Part shown: piece after piece, positions 44,414-57,233 of the stretch
Layout: the number at the start of each line of letters is the position of its first letter
Numbering within the stretch: position 1 is the stretch's first letter
Source: Mucidula mucida
Taxonomy: Eukaryota > Basidiomycota > Agaricomycetes > Agaricales > Physalacriaceae
Assembly (NCBI GenBank): GCA_015501055.1
Contig: JADNYV010000033.1
Location: 124,001 to 188,000, forward strand
Direction of reading: 5' to 3'
DNA length: 64,000 bases
Made by a program: the position numbers and the translations under genes
Notes under the pieces: model-generated
Told to the model about the DNA's origin: nothing
Databases searched by the model: none
The model's input: only the letters and a program-made list of their open reading frames with translations

Positions 44414-46536
44414 ATGAAAATAATCGACAAGATTGCAGGCCGCGATGCCTCCAATCCATTCTACTTCTTCGAGTTCTTTCCGCCGCGCACGGACCAAGTC
44501 AATGTCCTCGCTTGATCCAAATACCTCAACTGACGTCTGTAATGCATATAGGGATTTGAGAATCTCCTCTCTCGCATATCCCGACTGGCAGCATTAAAAC
44601 CACTGGCAGTCAGTATAACATGGGGAGCGGGAGGCAGTACGCGAGATCGTAGTCTTGACCTCGCGGGCATCACCCAGAAGGAGTATCATATCGATACTCT
44701 CCTCCATTTGACATGTACAAATATGCTGCAAGGAATGGTGGACGATGCACTGAATGTACGTGCATTCCTGACCATGAGATCTCCTCTCATCTATTTCCAG
44801 GCTGCCCGCAGCCGTGGTATACAAAATATATTAGCTCTTCGAGGAGGTACTTTGCCCGGGTTGTCCACTCAACCAAGGCTAATTTTAGATAGATCCACCC
44901 AAGGGCAAGGAAGAATGGATCCCGATTGACCCTCGCTTTCAACATGGCGTCGACCTCGTTTCCTACATTCGCTCATCTTCTCAACTCTCATCTCACTTCT
45001 GTATCGGCGTTGCTGGTAAGCAGACTCGTTTCTCCTCATTTCACGCATTGAAGCCTTTCTGCAGGCTACCCTGATGGCCACCCCGACACCTCAAATGACG
45101 AGGACATCGAACTGGACTATCTCAAAGCCAAAGTTGATGCTGGTGCTGACTTTATAGTTACCCAACTCTTCTACGACGTCGACCAGTTTCTTCGATGGAA
45201 AGACAAGGTCCGGGCCAAAGGCATCACTGTACCTATTATTCCTGGTGTCATGCCCATCCAAACATATTCCTCCTTTCTCCGTCTCATCAAGCTATGTGGA
45301 ACCAGCGTGCCCGAACAGGTCATGCAGGACCTTGAACCGATCAAGCACGACGATCAACTCGTCAAAGACTACGGTGTAGCACTTGCCGTGACTATGATTC
45401 GTCGTCTGACCACGGAGGGCGAAATTCCCGGCGTGCATTTTTGTACCCTCAACTTGGAGAAGAGTGTCCAGCGAGTGCTTGAAACCTTGCAATGGACCGG
45501 CATCGTTCCGCCTCCCCACAACAAACTCATCGATGACCACACTAGCCCGGATGGACTGACAGTGACGCCTACAACCGCGAGTAAAGACGCCAAGTATGGT
45601 CTTGCGGCCTTACCCTCGACAGAGAAAGAAGTCGGCAGTGGCGAATTGAACAATGCCGCTTCTTGGGACGACTTCCCCAACGGTCGCTTTGGTGACTTTA
45701 AAAGTCCTGCGTACGGAAATCAGGATCCCTGGGGAAACGTTGCCAACTTGGTACGAATTCTTCACTGCTCGCTGTCCCGTTTAACTCACCAATCTTCTCA
45801 GCCGCCTGGCGAATGGGGGAATCCCAAGGCTATTGACGACCTCACCCATATCTTCCTCGACTATCTGAATTCCAAATCTCAAACAACTCCGTTCTCACTC
45901 GAACCGCTATGTCCTGAGTCTATCAAAATTCTGTCGCATCTGAAGAAGCTAACGGAACGTGGTTGGTGGACTGTCGGCTCTCAGCCTGCGGTGGACGGCG
46001 CGCGTTCCGATGACGAGGTGTTCGGCTGGGGTCCAAGATGTGGTTTCGTGTTCCAAAAAGGCTTTGTAGAGTTCTTTTGTGAGGAAAGCGATGTAGACGT
46101 CATCGAGAAGAGAGTGGAAGACAAAGGCAAAGGCTGGGTGCATTGGTTTGCGGCCAACTCCAAGGTAAGGCCCTTTTTATCGAGTCTTCACTCTGACGTT
46201 CAGTGCAGGGCGATTTCCGTGGAAATGTTGCCGACGACGATCGCAATGCGGTGACGTGGGGTGTGTTTCCTGGCCAGGAGATTATACAGACTACTATTAT
46301 TGAACGTGAATCGTTCCTCTCCTGGAAGGTTTGTGCCTACTATTGCACGTATGACTTGCTGCTGACCTTTCTAGGACGAGGCGTTCTCGATCTGGTCGGA
46401 ATGGGCCTCGTATTATAGACCTGGTTCTGAAGAACGGATATTATTGGACGGGGTCAAGACTGGACGATGGCTCGTGAGCATTGTACATCACGATTATAAG
46501 GATACAGAAGCGCTATGGAAATTCCTCTTTGAATGA
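44414..46536 (+). CDS. MET12/MET13-like: methylenetetrahydrofolate reductase
   Basis: Flavoenzyme reducing 5,10-methylene- to 5,10-methyl-tetrahydrofolate for methionine synthesis. Exons join cleanly. The catalytic barrel has [13 protein letters not shown] (active-site Glu), [70 protein letters not shown] and [23 protein letters not shown]. The C-terminal regulatory domain has [23 protein letters not shown] linker, [44 protein letters not shown] and LWKFLFE at the end, so the SAM-binding region is present and full length. Which of the two yeast isozymes it corresponds to is not decided. It is divergent from the RdRP, 179 bp between start codons. Confidence 0.95.
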
Positions 46537-46670
46537 AGAATGAATAGCCTCGACTGGTCAAACTCCCACACTCTGTCGATAGACTACCTAAATAATGTTC
46601 TTGGCTTAGTGTACATCTACCCACAGCTGCCACCGTGCGCTAATGTAACTATCATTGAACTATCATCATC

Positions 46671-47191
46671 ATGGACCGTCCATACGTGCTTCACCTGGGC
46701 AAAGGCATCACTATGGTTCGCCTCGCTCAATTACTTACGAGTGATTTCCTCGCTAATAGCAAATAAAAGACCTTCAAAGACCCACACATAACGCGCGTTG
46801 TCGTATCCGCGGAGCCAGACACCGACCTCTTTTATGTCGCTTCGCATTGGCACGAGAAATACGACGAATACATGCGTGTCATCGAGGGAAAAGTCCAGAT
46901 TACCATCGGCGCAAGTGTGAAACCTACACTGCCGAGGATGGATTGGTGCACATTCCCAAGGGGATAACACATTCGCTGCTCGGTTTCAAGGGAGTTCCGT
47001 TGGTTATAGAGGAGGCAACAGATCCATCGGTGTGCTCCGTTCGCCTTCCAGCGTCGATGATCTCCAATATCGATGTTCTAGGACTCTGAAAAGGAGTTAT
47101 GTTTCGCAACCTTTTGCCGGGAGGAAAGTTGACCAAGAACGTGTTGGAAGGCATGAACATTTGTTATCACGGTGATACAATCATCGTTTGA
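46671..47191 (+). CDS. small cupin-domain protein, frame-disrupted
   Basis: Single-domain cupin of a kind common in basidiomycetes. It starts MDRPYVLHLGKGI; after a short intron (not exactly placed, near 46735-46770) comes KDPHITRVVVSAEPDTDLFYVASHWHEKYDEYMRVIEGKVQITIG (cupin motif 1 with metal-binding HWHE...E), then YTAEDGLVHIPKGITHSLLGFKGVPLVIEE (motif 2, with its His), and the last exon VMFRNLLPGGKLTKNVLEGMNICYHGDT. Two single-base slips: 46913-46914 (GCAAGT; GCAAAGT restores frame) and 47096 (GAGTTATG; GAGGTTATG restores frame). Metal ligands are conserved. No substrate is known. Confidence 0.75.
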
Positions 47192-47360
47192 GAAAATGGT
47201 AAGTTCAAGTGCTATTCCTGGCTTTACGGTGCCTTGAGATCTTCATGCTATCCTTTAGTTGATGATCGTCTTTGGGTACTACATCGCTCCATTACTCGGC
47301 TACGAAAGAAAGTTGAATTGTGAGCGAATGAAGAGGAGGTATATTAGTAAAACTGTATGG

Positions 47361-49053
47361 TTATCTGGATCGAAATCGAAGCGCAAAGCGCCACAAATCA
47401 CCAATCGCATCCTTCCGAAGAACTTTGGCGTGCATGTAACCCGTGGAAAGCTCGAGACGCATCATAGCCGGACTAGGATTTCTACACGAGTACTTGCGCA
47501 CCAAGTCGTTGACCAGCGTGTGATTGCGCACGGCATGATGGGAGTACACCAAAAGCGTAGTGGCGTCTTCGTCATTCTGATGTGCCGCTTCGTCGGGCGT
47601 CTGCGCCAACGACAAGTCGAGCGACTTGAGGAACGGAAATTTGCCTTGACCTATCGCATCGAGGAGTCTTTTCTGTACGCCATTTAAGCACACATTGTAG
47701 CTGAGTGTGAGTAAATAAGATCACGTACGAGGACATTTTGCTGGAAAGGCACTTTCGCTTCATTTGATCCTACACACATCGACAAAGCAACAAGACGGCG
47801 GCATAACAACAGCACGTCAAGCGACAGCTGCCCCAGACAGTAGTGGCCGTCGAAAGGAGCATGTATGCGCAGGACCTTCAGAGTGCACGCGTGCTTGGGC
47901 AGCACGCATAGGAAAAACACGGCAGCCATTAGATCCGAATCGCGCCACTCCCGCTGGGAGAACATCCCGAGATCCATGTTCAGCTCTACCAGGCCTGAGT
48001 AAGATTGGAGATATTCATACATCACATCATCGCCTTGGTGGACGGTGAGCTGGGTTAGGCGCACCCCGTCCTGTCGGAGGATGTGCCAAAATTCCTGGGG
48101 AGCTCCCATATCGCCATGTTGTATTGTGAGGGAAGTAAGAGCGCTGAAGTGTCGGCGGACGGAGGAGATAGAATGAAAGATAGATGGAGAACTGCCGTCC
48201 ACGGTTAGACTTTTTAGAGGAAGACATGTATCGGCCCGGACACCCGAGAACAAGTCGAATAGGCCGAGAGAAGATTCGGGGTCGCAGGCAAGAGTGGCGC
48301 CGATAGCGAGGGTGCTGAGATTTGGGGAGTTGGCGATAAGACTTCTAGGGAGGATTCGAGAAGCCGGGGTTCTGCCTGCTCTTCTGAGATGAAGACTGGA
48401 GATGTTTTTGAAATAACATGCGATGGTTAGCGAGGTCGCGCTGATAGTGCACTGATGGCACATATCAAGAGAGAGATGCGTAAGGTGTGGAAGGATGCTG
48501 AGTTTGTACAGGATTTTGTCTTGGTACGCCACATCCATGGACTGTATACTGTCCAAGCTGATTCTGAAGCACCCCTGTGAGTCGTTCAAAAATTGGCGTG
48601 CGGTGATACGTACGAAATCGACTTGAGAGCAGTGAGTTTTGGTATAACAGATGACAAATTTTCCTCAATCATCCTGCGAGACTGTTCATTTGCCTGAACC
48701 ATCTGCATCATCTCCCAAAGCAGCTGGAATTTGGATGACAGCATAGTCAATGAACGGATCTCCAAATATTGAAAGCATTCTCCAAGCGTGCTTCGTCCAC
48801 GCGCGATGTCCGATAGCACTTCCATGGTCAATGAACATCGAGAGTCGGCTCCGAGGTCGATGACCAGGTGCGTGAAGATAAGCGGGGAGACGGCGCTGTT
48901 GAGTGCCTTGCATGTCCCTCTCAATCTCTTGAGATCATCGCGTTTGAGCTATGTAGAAGAAATCGAACATTAGCTTGGGTGACGGCAGTACAAGGGATAA
49001 ATGACCTCTTGAAGAACGAGGTGCATTACTTCTAAAGGCAAGCCGAGCGACAT
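47361..49053 (-). CDS. F-box/LRR protein
   Basis: The start at 49053 puts an F-box at the N-terminus (MSLGLPLEVMHLVLQE, intron, LKRDDLKRLRGTCKALNSAVSPLIFTHL). Leucine-rich stretches follow: FQYLEIRSLTML, LYKLSILPHLTHLSLDMC, IANSPNLSTLAIGATLACD, LPLKSLTVDG, FSALTSLTIQHGD, SGLVELNMDLGMFSQREWRDSD and ACTLKVLRIHAPF. The last exon (LLDAIGQGKFPFLKSLDLSL...) belongs by content but its junction after QQNVL near 47700-47730 does not keep frame with the obvious GT-AG intron; a one-base slip or an alternative border is likely. Substrate receptor for SCF ubiquitin ligase by family; the target is unknown. The frame upstream of 49053 is open but lacks features. Confidence 0.78.
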
Positions 49054-49546
49054 GAGCGACAGCTGAGTCTTTCCCGAGTACACGAGAGCTTTTATTGGCG
49101 CGGGGCTTCTGCAGATAAACATCATTGAGGCACCATTGTCGAGGTTGACATCTGACTGGATTGAAATACATCTGAACCTGCTACCGAGTTGGATGAAAGG
49201 TCCAGGGAACCGATACACGGTCTCTAAACATGGCATGCACGGTATTTTGCAGAATTCAAAAGTGCGGTGTTAGCTACGAAACTGTGCGGATATAAGCCAG
49301 CCTGTCTAAACACCGTATGAATGACCCGTGCGAGTCAGCAGCCAGCATTCTCACCTTTGAATATCATGACAGGGAGACTTTATCGAGAATTTTCCAGCTT
49401 TCCACGGGGCCGTTACATTCCGCAATCCAGATCTCCGATGTTTCAAAGGTCGACATCCAGTCTTCCCCTGCACCTTGAGAACAGTTCAAGGCGACACCAT
49501 CGCCATCTTCGATCGATTTAATTCGACCTGCGTCATTGAGTGCTTT

Positions 49547-50008
49547 TTAGAAACTAGTTCTCTCCCCAAGAGCCGCGTCCTCGTCCGTGATGTAACACAG
49601 GGAGATGTGGGGGAAAAGCGGGGTACGAGGCTCTTGGTTTAGCGCTTTGTGAGTATGCGCGTGCAATGACCACAATTCCGGAGTTGGCTTGACGGCTATG
49701 TAGACAGACCGGAAGAAATGGTCGCCGATGTTGACTGAGTTGAATGATATCTTTAGAGGTGTAGACTTGGGAATCGAGGCACGCAGTTCTTGGAGGGAAA
49801 TCGAAGAATCGGCCGGCAAAGAGAGCAGTGTTATATGGGGTTCGAAAGAGGGATACGAGGCCTCTGAGGTCCGGGCTGAAGAAGCTGGACGAATGTCCAT
49901 AATATGCTTCAGCTTCTCAGCATCCTTGCGCGAAGGTACGATCCAAAGGGTGACACCTAACACTTATCAATGACTAGTCAATGAATCGGTGTTGCTTTTG
50001 TTACCCAT
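49547..50008 (-). CDS. CPD1: 2',3'-cyclic-nucleotide 3'-phosphodiesterase (2H family)
   Basis: Fungal Cpd1-like 2H phosphoesterase, which hydrolyses ADP-ribose 1'',2''-cyclic phosphate from tRNA splicing. The two HxT/S signatures are seen: SFEPHITLLSLPAD and FPHISLCYIT. The start is MGVTLWIVPSRKDAEKL, the family start. To get it, a four-base coding exon (ATGG, 50008-50005) must be spliced over a 48-bp intron (50004-49957, GTAACA...TTAG) to the main exon, which otherwise has no ATG. About 138 residues, slightly short of yeast Cpd1. It is divergent from the Rab gene, 133 bp apart. Confidence 0.85.
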
Positions 50009-50141
50009 GCAAGTGACTGTTGTTGGTTGAAGATTGTACGGATTCGGAACACATAATGTTGATGACGCGTGGCCGTCCCTTCCTCATTCAGTTTCGTTAC
50101 ATACAGTGCTCGACTCCCGTAAATACTGCTCGTCCAACGCC

Positions 50142-51045
<904 letters not shown>

Positions 51046-52142
51046 CTGCTCCCTGTCGTATCACGTTTTATCAGATTGCTCTTTCTACGATAGACCTATA
51101 CCTCAGCTGCTTGTCTGATAATTGTCGTGCTTTTCCTCCAACTTGTTTTTGCCCGTTTCTTTGGCTCTCTTCTATGGTTCTAGGCGGCTTGACTCCGCTA
51201 CAGTAGCGGAGTCAAGCGATCCCGCCTTCCCTGGTCGCAGACAGTCGTGTTAGATCACATTTGCGCTCCACAACGACAAGAATTCCTGCCCCTGCTTTGG
51301 CTCAGTAAATGCTTCGACGTCTCCGCCTGGTCTCCGCCGATCCTTGGCATGACAGTCTGATGAACTAAACCTCGAAGCTTGAGGTCTCCATGGCTGGAAA
51401 ACTGGGATCCATGCGTGAGTCTGGACCTTTTGCTTTTCAGACTTCCGCTAGGGAATGCATGTGCGCCATTTCAGGCCTGAGATGTCGTGAGTTTTGTCAA
51501 TGCTCGCACATCGCGACGAGACGAATGGAATTGGTGAGTAAGCCCTTCTGATGACAGTCTGATACGCTAATCCTACCGCATCGGGAAACGACAGATGAGA
51601 CCGCATGACAATTCCGCTCCCGACGGCACAAATTGAAATGGTTCAACACTTGAACTCAGTGTGTTGGTAACTCCTGTACTGCGCAGAGTTTCTCAACATA
51701 TGTAACGACATGCCACGATCTCGGTCGACTTGTTCCGCCTGGCCTGCTTAGGCAATCCCCGAGGGTCGAGTTCACGCAGCTATCACTTAATTGAGATCAA
51801 AAACAGAAGACGTCCGCGAGCAATTGTAGCGGACGCACACCAGAATATTCACTTGTAGGTTTCGCCAATGTATACGGGGGCCACAGGCGGGAGGTGCGCC
51901 TCTTTCTAAAGCTCCTTGAAGCTTGCAAATTCCAATTTTTGCGGTCCGTCAAGATCTGCGCCTGACATAAGCGCAATGGCTCGAAAGGGCCAGATGAGAT
52001 GCCTCCGTTATGATATCTAAATTCGTTTTGAGTTCCCAACTTGCAGTGAACCTGACCGTTGCGATCGCGAGAGCGGAGACCTTCATAAACACCACGTTCG
52101 TTCACCGAGAAATTGTTGTTACTTCAAAACCCTCCAGTCGAT
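51046..52142. other. intergenic, 1.1 kb, contains a perfect hairpin
   Basis: No gene is supported. A perfect inverted repeat lies at 51187-51215. The motif ATGACAGTCTGAT occurs twice (near 51350 and 51551). Confidence 0.45.
51187..51215. repeat. perfect 14-bp inverted repeat with one-base centre
   Basis: CTTGACTCCGCTAC, then A, then GTAGCGGAGTCAAG. Outside it GGCGG (51182-51186) and CCGCC (51221-51225) could extend the stem with a five-base bulge. It lies about 140 bp after the Rab6 stop codon. Confidence 0.85.
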
Positions 52143-53920
52143 ATGTCGTCCGCTCTCGATTTGGTCAAACCTTCCGAAACCATTGGTACTATCCAGTTGG
52201 GTATCCTGATGAACTCTGTGCTCATCGGGGTTGTTTTCATGCGTGAGTTGGCTTCTGCGATGTACTGAACTATTCGTAACTTCATTTCCTCTAGAATGGA
52301 TCGCATACTTTAGCAGCAAGTTCGACGATCCGGTGCGTCTTTTTTTTCCATCTTTGAAATGTCTTCTGAACGCCGTCGCGACAGTGGCCAGTCAAGTACG
52401 TTTGCCGTCAGACTGTAGAGACCAAGGAGCTAACGTCCCTCAAGGTTGCTCGTGTATTGGGTAATGACCTTGGATATAGCCCACAGTGCGATATCATGGG
52501 AGGTGAGTGATTAGTGCTGTCGAAATTTGCATGTATAGCTCAAGCGTTTTTCTAGTATCTATGGCAGTACACGGTCATACATTTTGGCGACAAGGCTACT
52601 CTGATTGCCTCGCACTGGGTACGGGACCGCGCTCTACAGCGTCGTTGAAGACTAATCGGAAAAATAGGAATATGATAGTGGTCCTTGGTTCATCGTTCTG
52701 TGCGCGTCTTCTCTTACTCACCTTCCTGCGACTGACTCCAGTTCTCTAGGACTGCATCGCCTATCCAAGTACGCATCGTTGCGCCTGGGCGTCGCCCTCA
52801 TTGACTCACCGTCATCTCCTCAGATGTTCCTGGCATGGCGTATACGGAAGATGCTTGCGGGAAAGCCTTTCCAGCTCGGCAACGTCCTCTTCGGTTTCAT
52901 TTGCACGCTGTCCGTCATCCAAGTCATCTTTGGGCTGTACATGTCGACCAGTTTGTTGATTGGTGTCAAATCTACCGAGGACTACGTCAAATTCGTGAAT
53001 ATTGCTGTTGCTTGGGAGTCGTTCGCCCTTGCTACTGATGCTATTATCATGTGCGTCCAAACGGCTTTTATTTTGTGATGCCAAATTCATGAGGACTAGG
53101 CTTTCGTCGATTGGCACACTTCTGTACAGACGGACAGGCTTCAAGCGTACGTTCCTGGTTTCAATTGGATAGCGCGCGCGCCTGACTGAACGAAACATCA
53201 GAGACGGATTGGATCGTATTCAATCTGATCCTGGTTTCCATAGAGTGCGCTGTTCCGGTCACCCTGTTCACGGTAAAAGCCCTGTTCTAGTACCTCCTCC
53301 AACTCCACTGATGCTTTTTGAAGGTCGGCCACATGACTGCTGTGGTATGGGCACTCCTTGTTGAACTGTAGGCTGTTCTGATCGTAGTTTTGTAGATTAC
53401 CAGTCCAACGACTGGTGTTCATCAACTCTTCGCTTGGTCCCAAGGTGCGTTATTCAGACTCACGAAATTCGACATTCGATACTGATATAGTTTTCAGCAC
53501 GGTTATACTCGTGAGTTCTTCATAGCCCAGAGCGTACTAACGAGCGCTAAATATCCGTCCTCTTCATAAGGAACACGCTGTTCGTGGTAAGCACGCGCCC
53601 TTTTCTATCCTAGCTGTCCCCTCATGAATGGCCAGAACTTGAATGCCCGTGGTAAACTGCGTCGTGGACAGGGCACCAGCAACACCTCCGGAGCCTTCGA
53701 CCAGCCCGTCAATATTCTCTCCGGCATGGAGCGTGGCGCCATCAGCAGAAACAATGTACGGGGACCTCAGGCATGTCTTCACTCTATCGCACACAAATAC
53801 ATTGCTCAACATTCAGAAGCAGGTTCACATCGACGTCAACCGAGAGGAGCACTACGCTATGGACCCCATCTCCACAAAACTCAGTGATACCGAGATCTAC
53901 GACGGGAAGCAAAATATGTA
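52143..53920 (+). CDS. DUF6534-type multi-pass membrane protein, copy 2
   Basis: Paralog of the minus-strand gene at 35.8-37.5 kb with the same exon order. MSSALDLVKPSETIGTIQL...GVVFM; QWIAYFSSKFDDP; an 11-nt exon (52385-52395) giving WPV and part of Lys; LLVYWVMTLDIAHSAISWE; YLWQYTVIHFGDKATLIASHW; EYDSGPWFIVLCAS; MFLAWRIRKMLAGKPFQLGNVLFGFICTLSVIQVIFGLYM; FALATDAIIM; SIGTLLYRRTGF-like; TDWIVFNLILVSIECAVPVTLFT; and the tail NLNARGKLRRGQG, VNILSGMERGA, VHIDVNREEHYAMDPISTKLSD. The copies are well diverged, so the duplication is not recent. The function of the family is unknown; the soluble Ser-rich tail is likely cytosolic. Confidence 0.83.
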
Positions 53921-54154
53921 GTCTGTCTGGAGGGTGTCCTTTTTTATTTAGATGAGATTATTCACTCTGTTAATTCCACTCGTTTTTTTCGATGTATATC
54001 GTAGATAATCCTACTTAAGGAGCAAGATAGAGTACGCGCGGGCGCCTTTACTTCGAAGCATGGTCTTCTTTGCAACCTTTTCTAATCAAACTTCATCACC
54101 TACGACGTCGCAGCGCAGCCCACATGCTTGAAAATCACTCTAGGCGTAGGCTCG

Positions 54155-54162
54155 CGTCCTCC
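54155..54162. repeat. 8-bp target-site duplication, left
   Basis: CGTCCTCC immediately before the left TIR; an identical copy follows the right TIR at 57268-57275. Confidence 0.85.
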
Positions 54163-54196
54163 AGGACCCCCAATAGTGCTACTAGATGTCGTCCTA
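54163..54196 (+). repeat. left terminal inverted repeat
   Basis: 34 bp, reverse complement of 57234-57267; read by eye with no mismatch. Confidence 0.85.
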
Positions 54197-54581
54197 TAGT
54201 TCGGACAAAAATTTGCCAAAAGTGGTCAAATGTCGTGTCAAGTTCGGACAAAATGATGGGCGCCGCAGGCGGAGCCCAGGTCAGAGTTTGGACAGAATGG
54301 GACCGGCGAGGGTGTTCTGGAGAGGTCCCAATTTCGAACAAGTGGCTGTCTTTGGGCCGGAACAACAGTCATTTTCTGTCCAATCTTACTATATTTGGGG
54401 TCTTCATGGCCTAGGTCAACACATCGTGGCCTGGTAGCGTGGGTTAGGATGGCAACAAATTTCTTATATATTCACGTAGCCAAAACAGTATCGACCAAGT
54501 ATTGACTGCTACGATGATAGCATATTTTGAAATTGAAATTTACTACCACAGTTCTTCCATCCAAGAGACCGAGTCTGCCCC

Positions 54582-57001
54582 ATGTCGTTGGACATCGAAA
54601 GTAATGCTGTCTTTCGACGAGCAGAATGGATTGGAAAGGGGAAAAAGTACCGCGACGCGCCGCTACACGTCATGGACGCTTTTGCGGCGGAAGTCACAAT
54701 GCCACCCACACTCGCACAACTCCTCCCTGCACAGGAAATGCTAGTCCCCGAATTCATCGCGCTAAACTTTCCTCTCCAATCACACTCGCTCATTACACAC
54801 CCACCTGAGCATTGGTTCTCTCGAGAGACACCATCCCGCACGCTAACGGCGGAAATGCTCTACGACATCATATCACGTCGCACGATACCGCCGGAGGAAC
54901 ATCTGGTGGCGATGTTGGACATTGCAGGTCAACAGTGGTTAGACGGCGCTCAGTCCATCATTGATCCTCGTCGAAAAGGACGCCAACCATTCCCGCTATG
55001 TGTACTCTCGTTCTGGAGGACATTGTCAACAATTGTTCAGAAGCAGGAAGACTGGAAGGAAGCTCACCATTTTGTCTCCATCGAGGTTTTGAAGCTTAAC
55101 GTGTGTGGGTCCTATCCCAGTATCGAAAGTGTCTTTCGAGGCATTTCCTGGGATGGCCCAGTCCAATGCGGATCATTCACCTTTACGACGCACAAATTTG
55201 TTAAGCTCCTACGTCCCATTCAGCTGTGCGACGATATTGCGCAGACCATGATTGATGACTTACAACAGCATTGCCAAGATCAGCCAGGTCATCATGAAGG
55301 TAATATCATCGCCGCTTCACGCTTCTATTCGGTGCTGCAGGTGGCTGTTGAACGGGATAGACTTGCCGCTGGTCAGAGGCTCCCGTCAAGCTTAGTTGTC
55401 GTCGAGGATGCAGTCGACCGAAATCCACGAGTGAAGCTGTGGTTTCCCGTGCTATTTGCAAACCATGAGGTTGTTCTGTGTGTCGACTTTGGAAAGCAAA
55501 CTATAAGCTATGGTAAGTTTGTTGTTTAGCATTCAGACTTGATATAACTCACCCATCGGTAGGTGACTCAATCAGAGGGTTTTCGCCGCCAAAAGAAGTC
55601 ATGCGTGATACGCAGAAATGGCTTAAAGCACGATTCAAGGGACCTTTTACAGAGCTAGGAAATGTATTAGCCCATGGAACTCAACACGACGCCATATCAT
55701 GCATACCATGCTCCGCGAATACGATCGCTCACGGGGTGTTTGGGGAGCCTCTGTGGCAGCCGGAGACTCGATTTGTCGACCGCTTTCGTTGGTTTAGACG
55801 TCTTGTGGCAAAGGAGACGCAGCCAAAGATGCAGGCAGAGACGCGGACGGGAACAGGAATAACTTTGCCTCCGGTACAGGCAGAAAACCAGGCGAACGTC
55901 TCCGGTGATGGTACAGCTCCAGCTATTTCATCCGTCGTCCGCCCAGCGCTCGCAAATCTCTTGAATCCATCAGAGGTCCGAGTCCAAATGAAGGAACTAT
56001 CTCTTCCGCAGATCAACCGCGAAGAGGACACAAATCCCCACTTCGGGGTAGACTCTGTTGATCACGATGATTTCTCCCTGGAGACACTGGTCTTACAACG
56101 AGAGGCCCACCAAACCAACCATGCCGCAAAGTCAGTGCGTACCTATCACGCGACATCACCATCTGGCTCAACGAATACGACCCCATCAATGCATCGCCAA
56201 ATCCTCTCGGCTTTCCACGACAGTCTCAAACAGCTACAGAGCCGTGGTATAACAACAGGTAAAGGACGCGACACGCGCTGGATGGCTCCGTCGTTACCCG
56301 CCCCCGGTGGACGCTCAGATCAAGATCAGCCGTTGGATGCTGGAACTTCTAGCAACGCCGCTGAGGTAGCAAATGCGGCAGCCCGTAAAGTAAGTGGTGC
56401 ATTCAAGTTGCTGATCAGGACTGAGTACTGTAGGCTGCCAATACTCGGCGAAGTACATTCATCAAGTTCAACGTGCCGTGCCTTGACCTGGTCAAAGAAG
56501 GACGAGTCTCAGACCTCTCACCTATCTCTATTGGTTCATACGGCTTCGTGTATACAAGTACGGGCATCATGCTCAGTCGGGGTAAGTCCTTCTTGTTCTT
56601 ACTGGGATTTGGTGATTGATTGGGCTATATTAGTTGTCGCCATGTATTCACGGACTGGTGGGAAGAACGCCAAGCACGCAGCCTCCTCGCACTCCACCAA
56701 TCTGTCGGCAACATCCCGAATCGCCGTTCAGCTTTATGAGCACATGCAGCAAAGACAGTTCCGCAAGTTCTCACCCACATTCTCACCATTTCATGCGAAA
56801 GGGTTTATGCTTCTTCAACCATACAGCTTTTTGACATTGCTCTCCTCTAAACCCTCTGATAGTGAATCATGGCTCACCATTTCTGCATCCGCATTTGCGA
56901 CCTTCAAGTCGCTGCAGGCTGGTTTTCCAAAATTCACGTCGGCCATGGTCCAGTTCCGGAAGCGGAAGCAAGACGATGATGAAGAACTCGACTGGTCTTA
57001 G
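54582..57001 (+). CDS. Ulp1-like cysteine protease (C48) carried by the TIR element
   Basis: About 800 residues in four exons with clean junctions (introns about 55524-55561, 56389-56433 and 56581-56634). The middle holds a Ulp1/SENP fold signature: NHEVVLCVDFGKQTISYGDS (catalytic His and Asp), a WLKARF helix, then GTQHDAISC with the oxyanion Gln and the catalytic Cys. Upstream is a 200-residue region (WIGKGKKYRDAPLHVMDAFAA, MLYDIISRRTIPPEEHLVAML) of unknown fold. After a disordered linker, a C-terminal module reads FIKFNVPCLDLVKEG, YGFVYTSTGIMLSRVVAMYSRTGGKNAKH, SRIAVQLYEHM, which I have the impression recurs in similar mushroom genes. All catalytic residues are present. SUMO or ubiquitin cleavage is inferred from the fold only. 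Confidence 0.8.
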
Positions 57002-57233
57002 TTAGAGTTTCTACAATATGTTTGTGTACTTCAAAATGGCCGGTAATACACTCCCTGCTCTTTCAGAAGCGAAAATTTGCGGTCCCGGCGAAATTTGGGC
57101 AATTTTCGGAGCCCGGCCTCAAGTTCGGACAAAAACTAGGCTCTGAGACCATGCCGGTCCAGGATTCGGACAAGAAACGGGGCCACAGGCCAAAAATCGG
57201 TTCGGACATCAAGTAGGCAAAACAGGCAAAATT

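Noticed and set aside
47259..47687. A 142-codon plus-strand frame downstream of the cupin gene
   Set aside because: It is antisense to the last exon of the F-box/LRR gene, whose LRR-like sequence is the better reading.
54509..54841. Open minus-strand frame over the start of the Ulp1 gene
   Set aside because: It is the antisense shadow of a strongly supported exon and has no motif.
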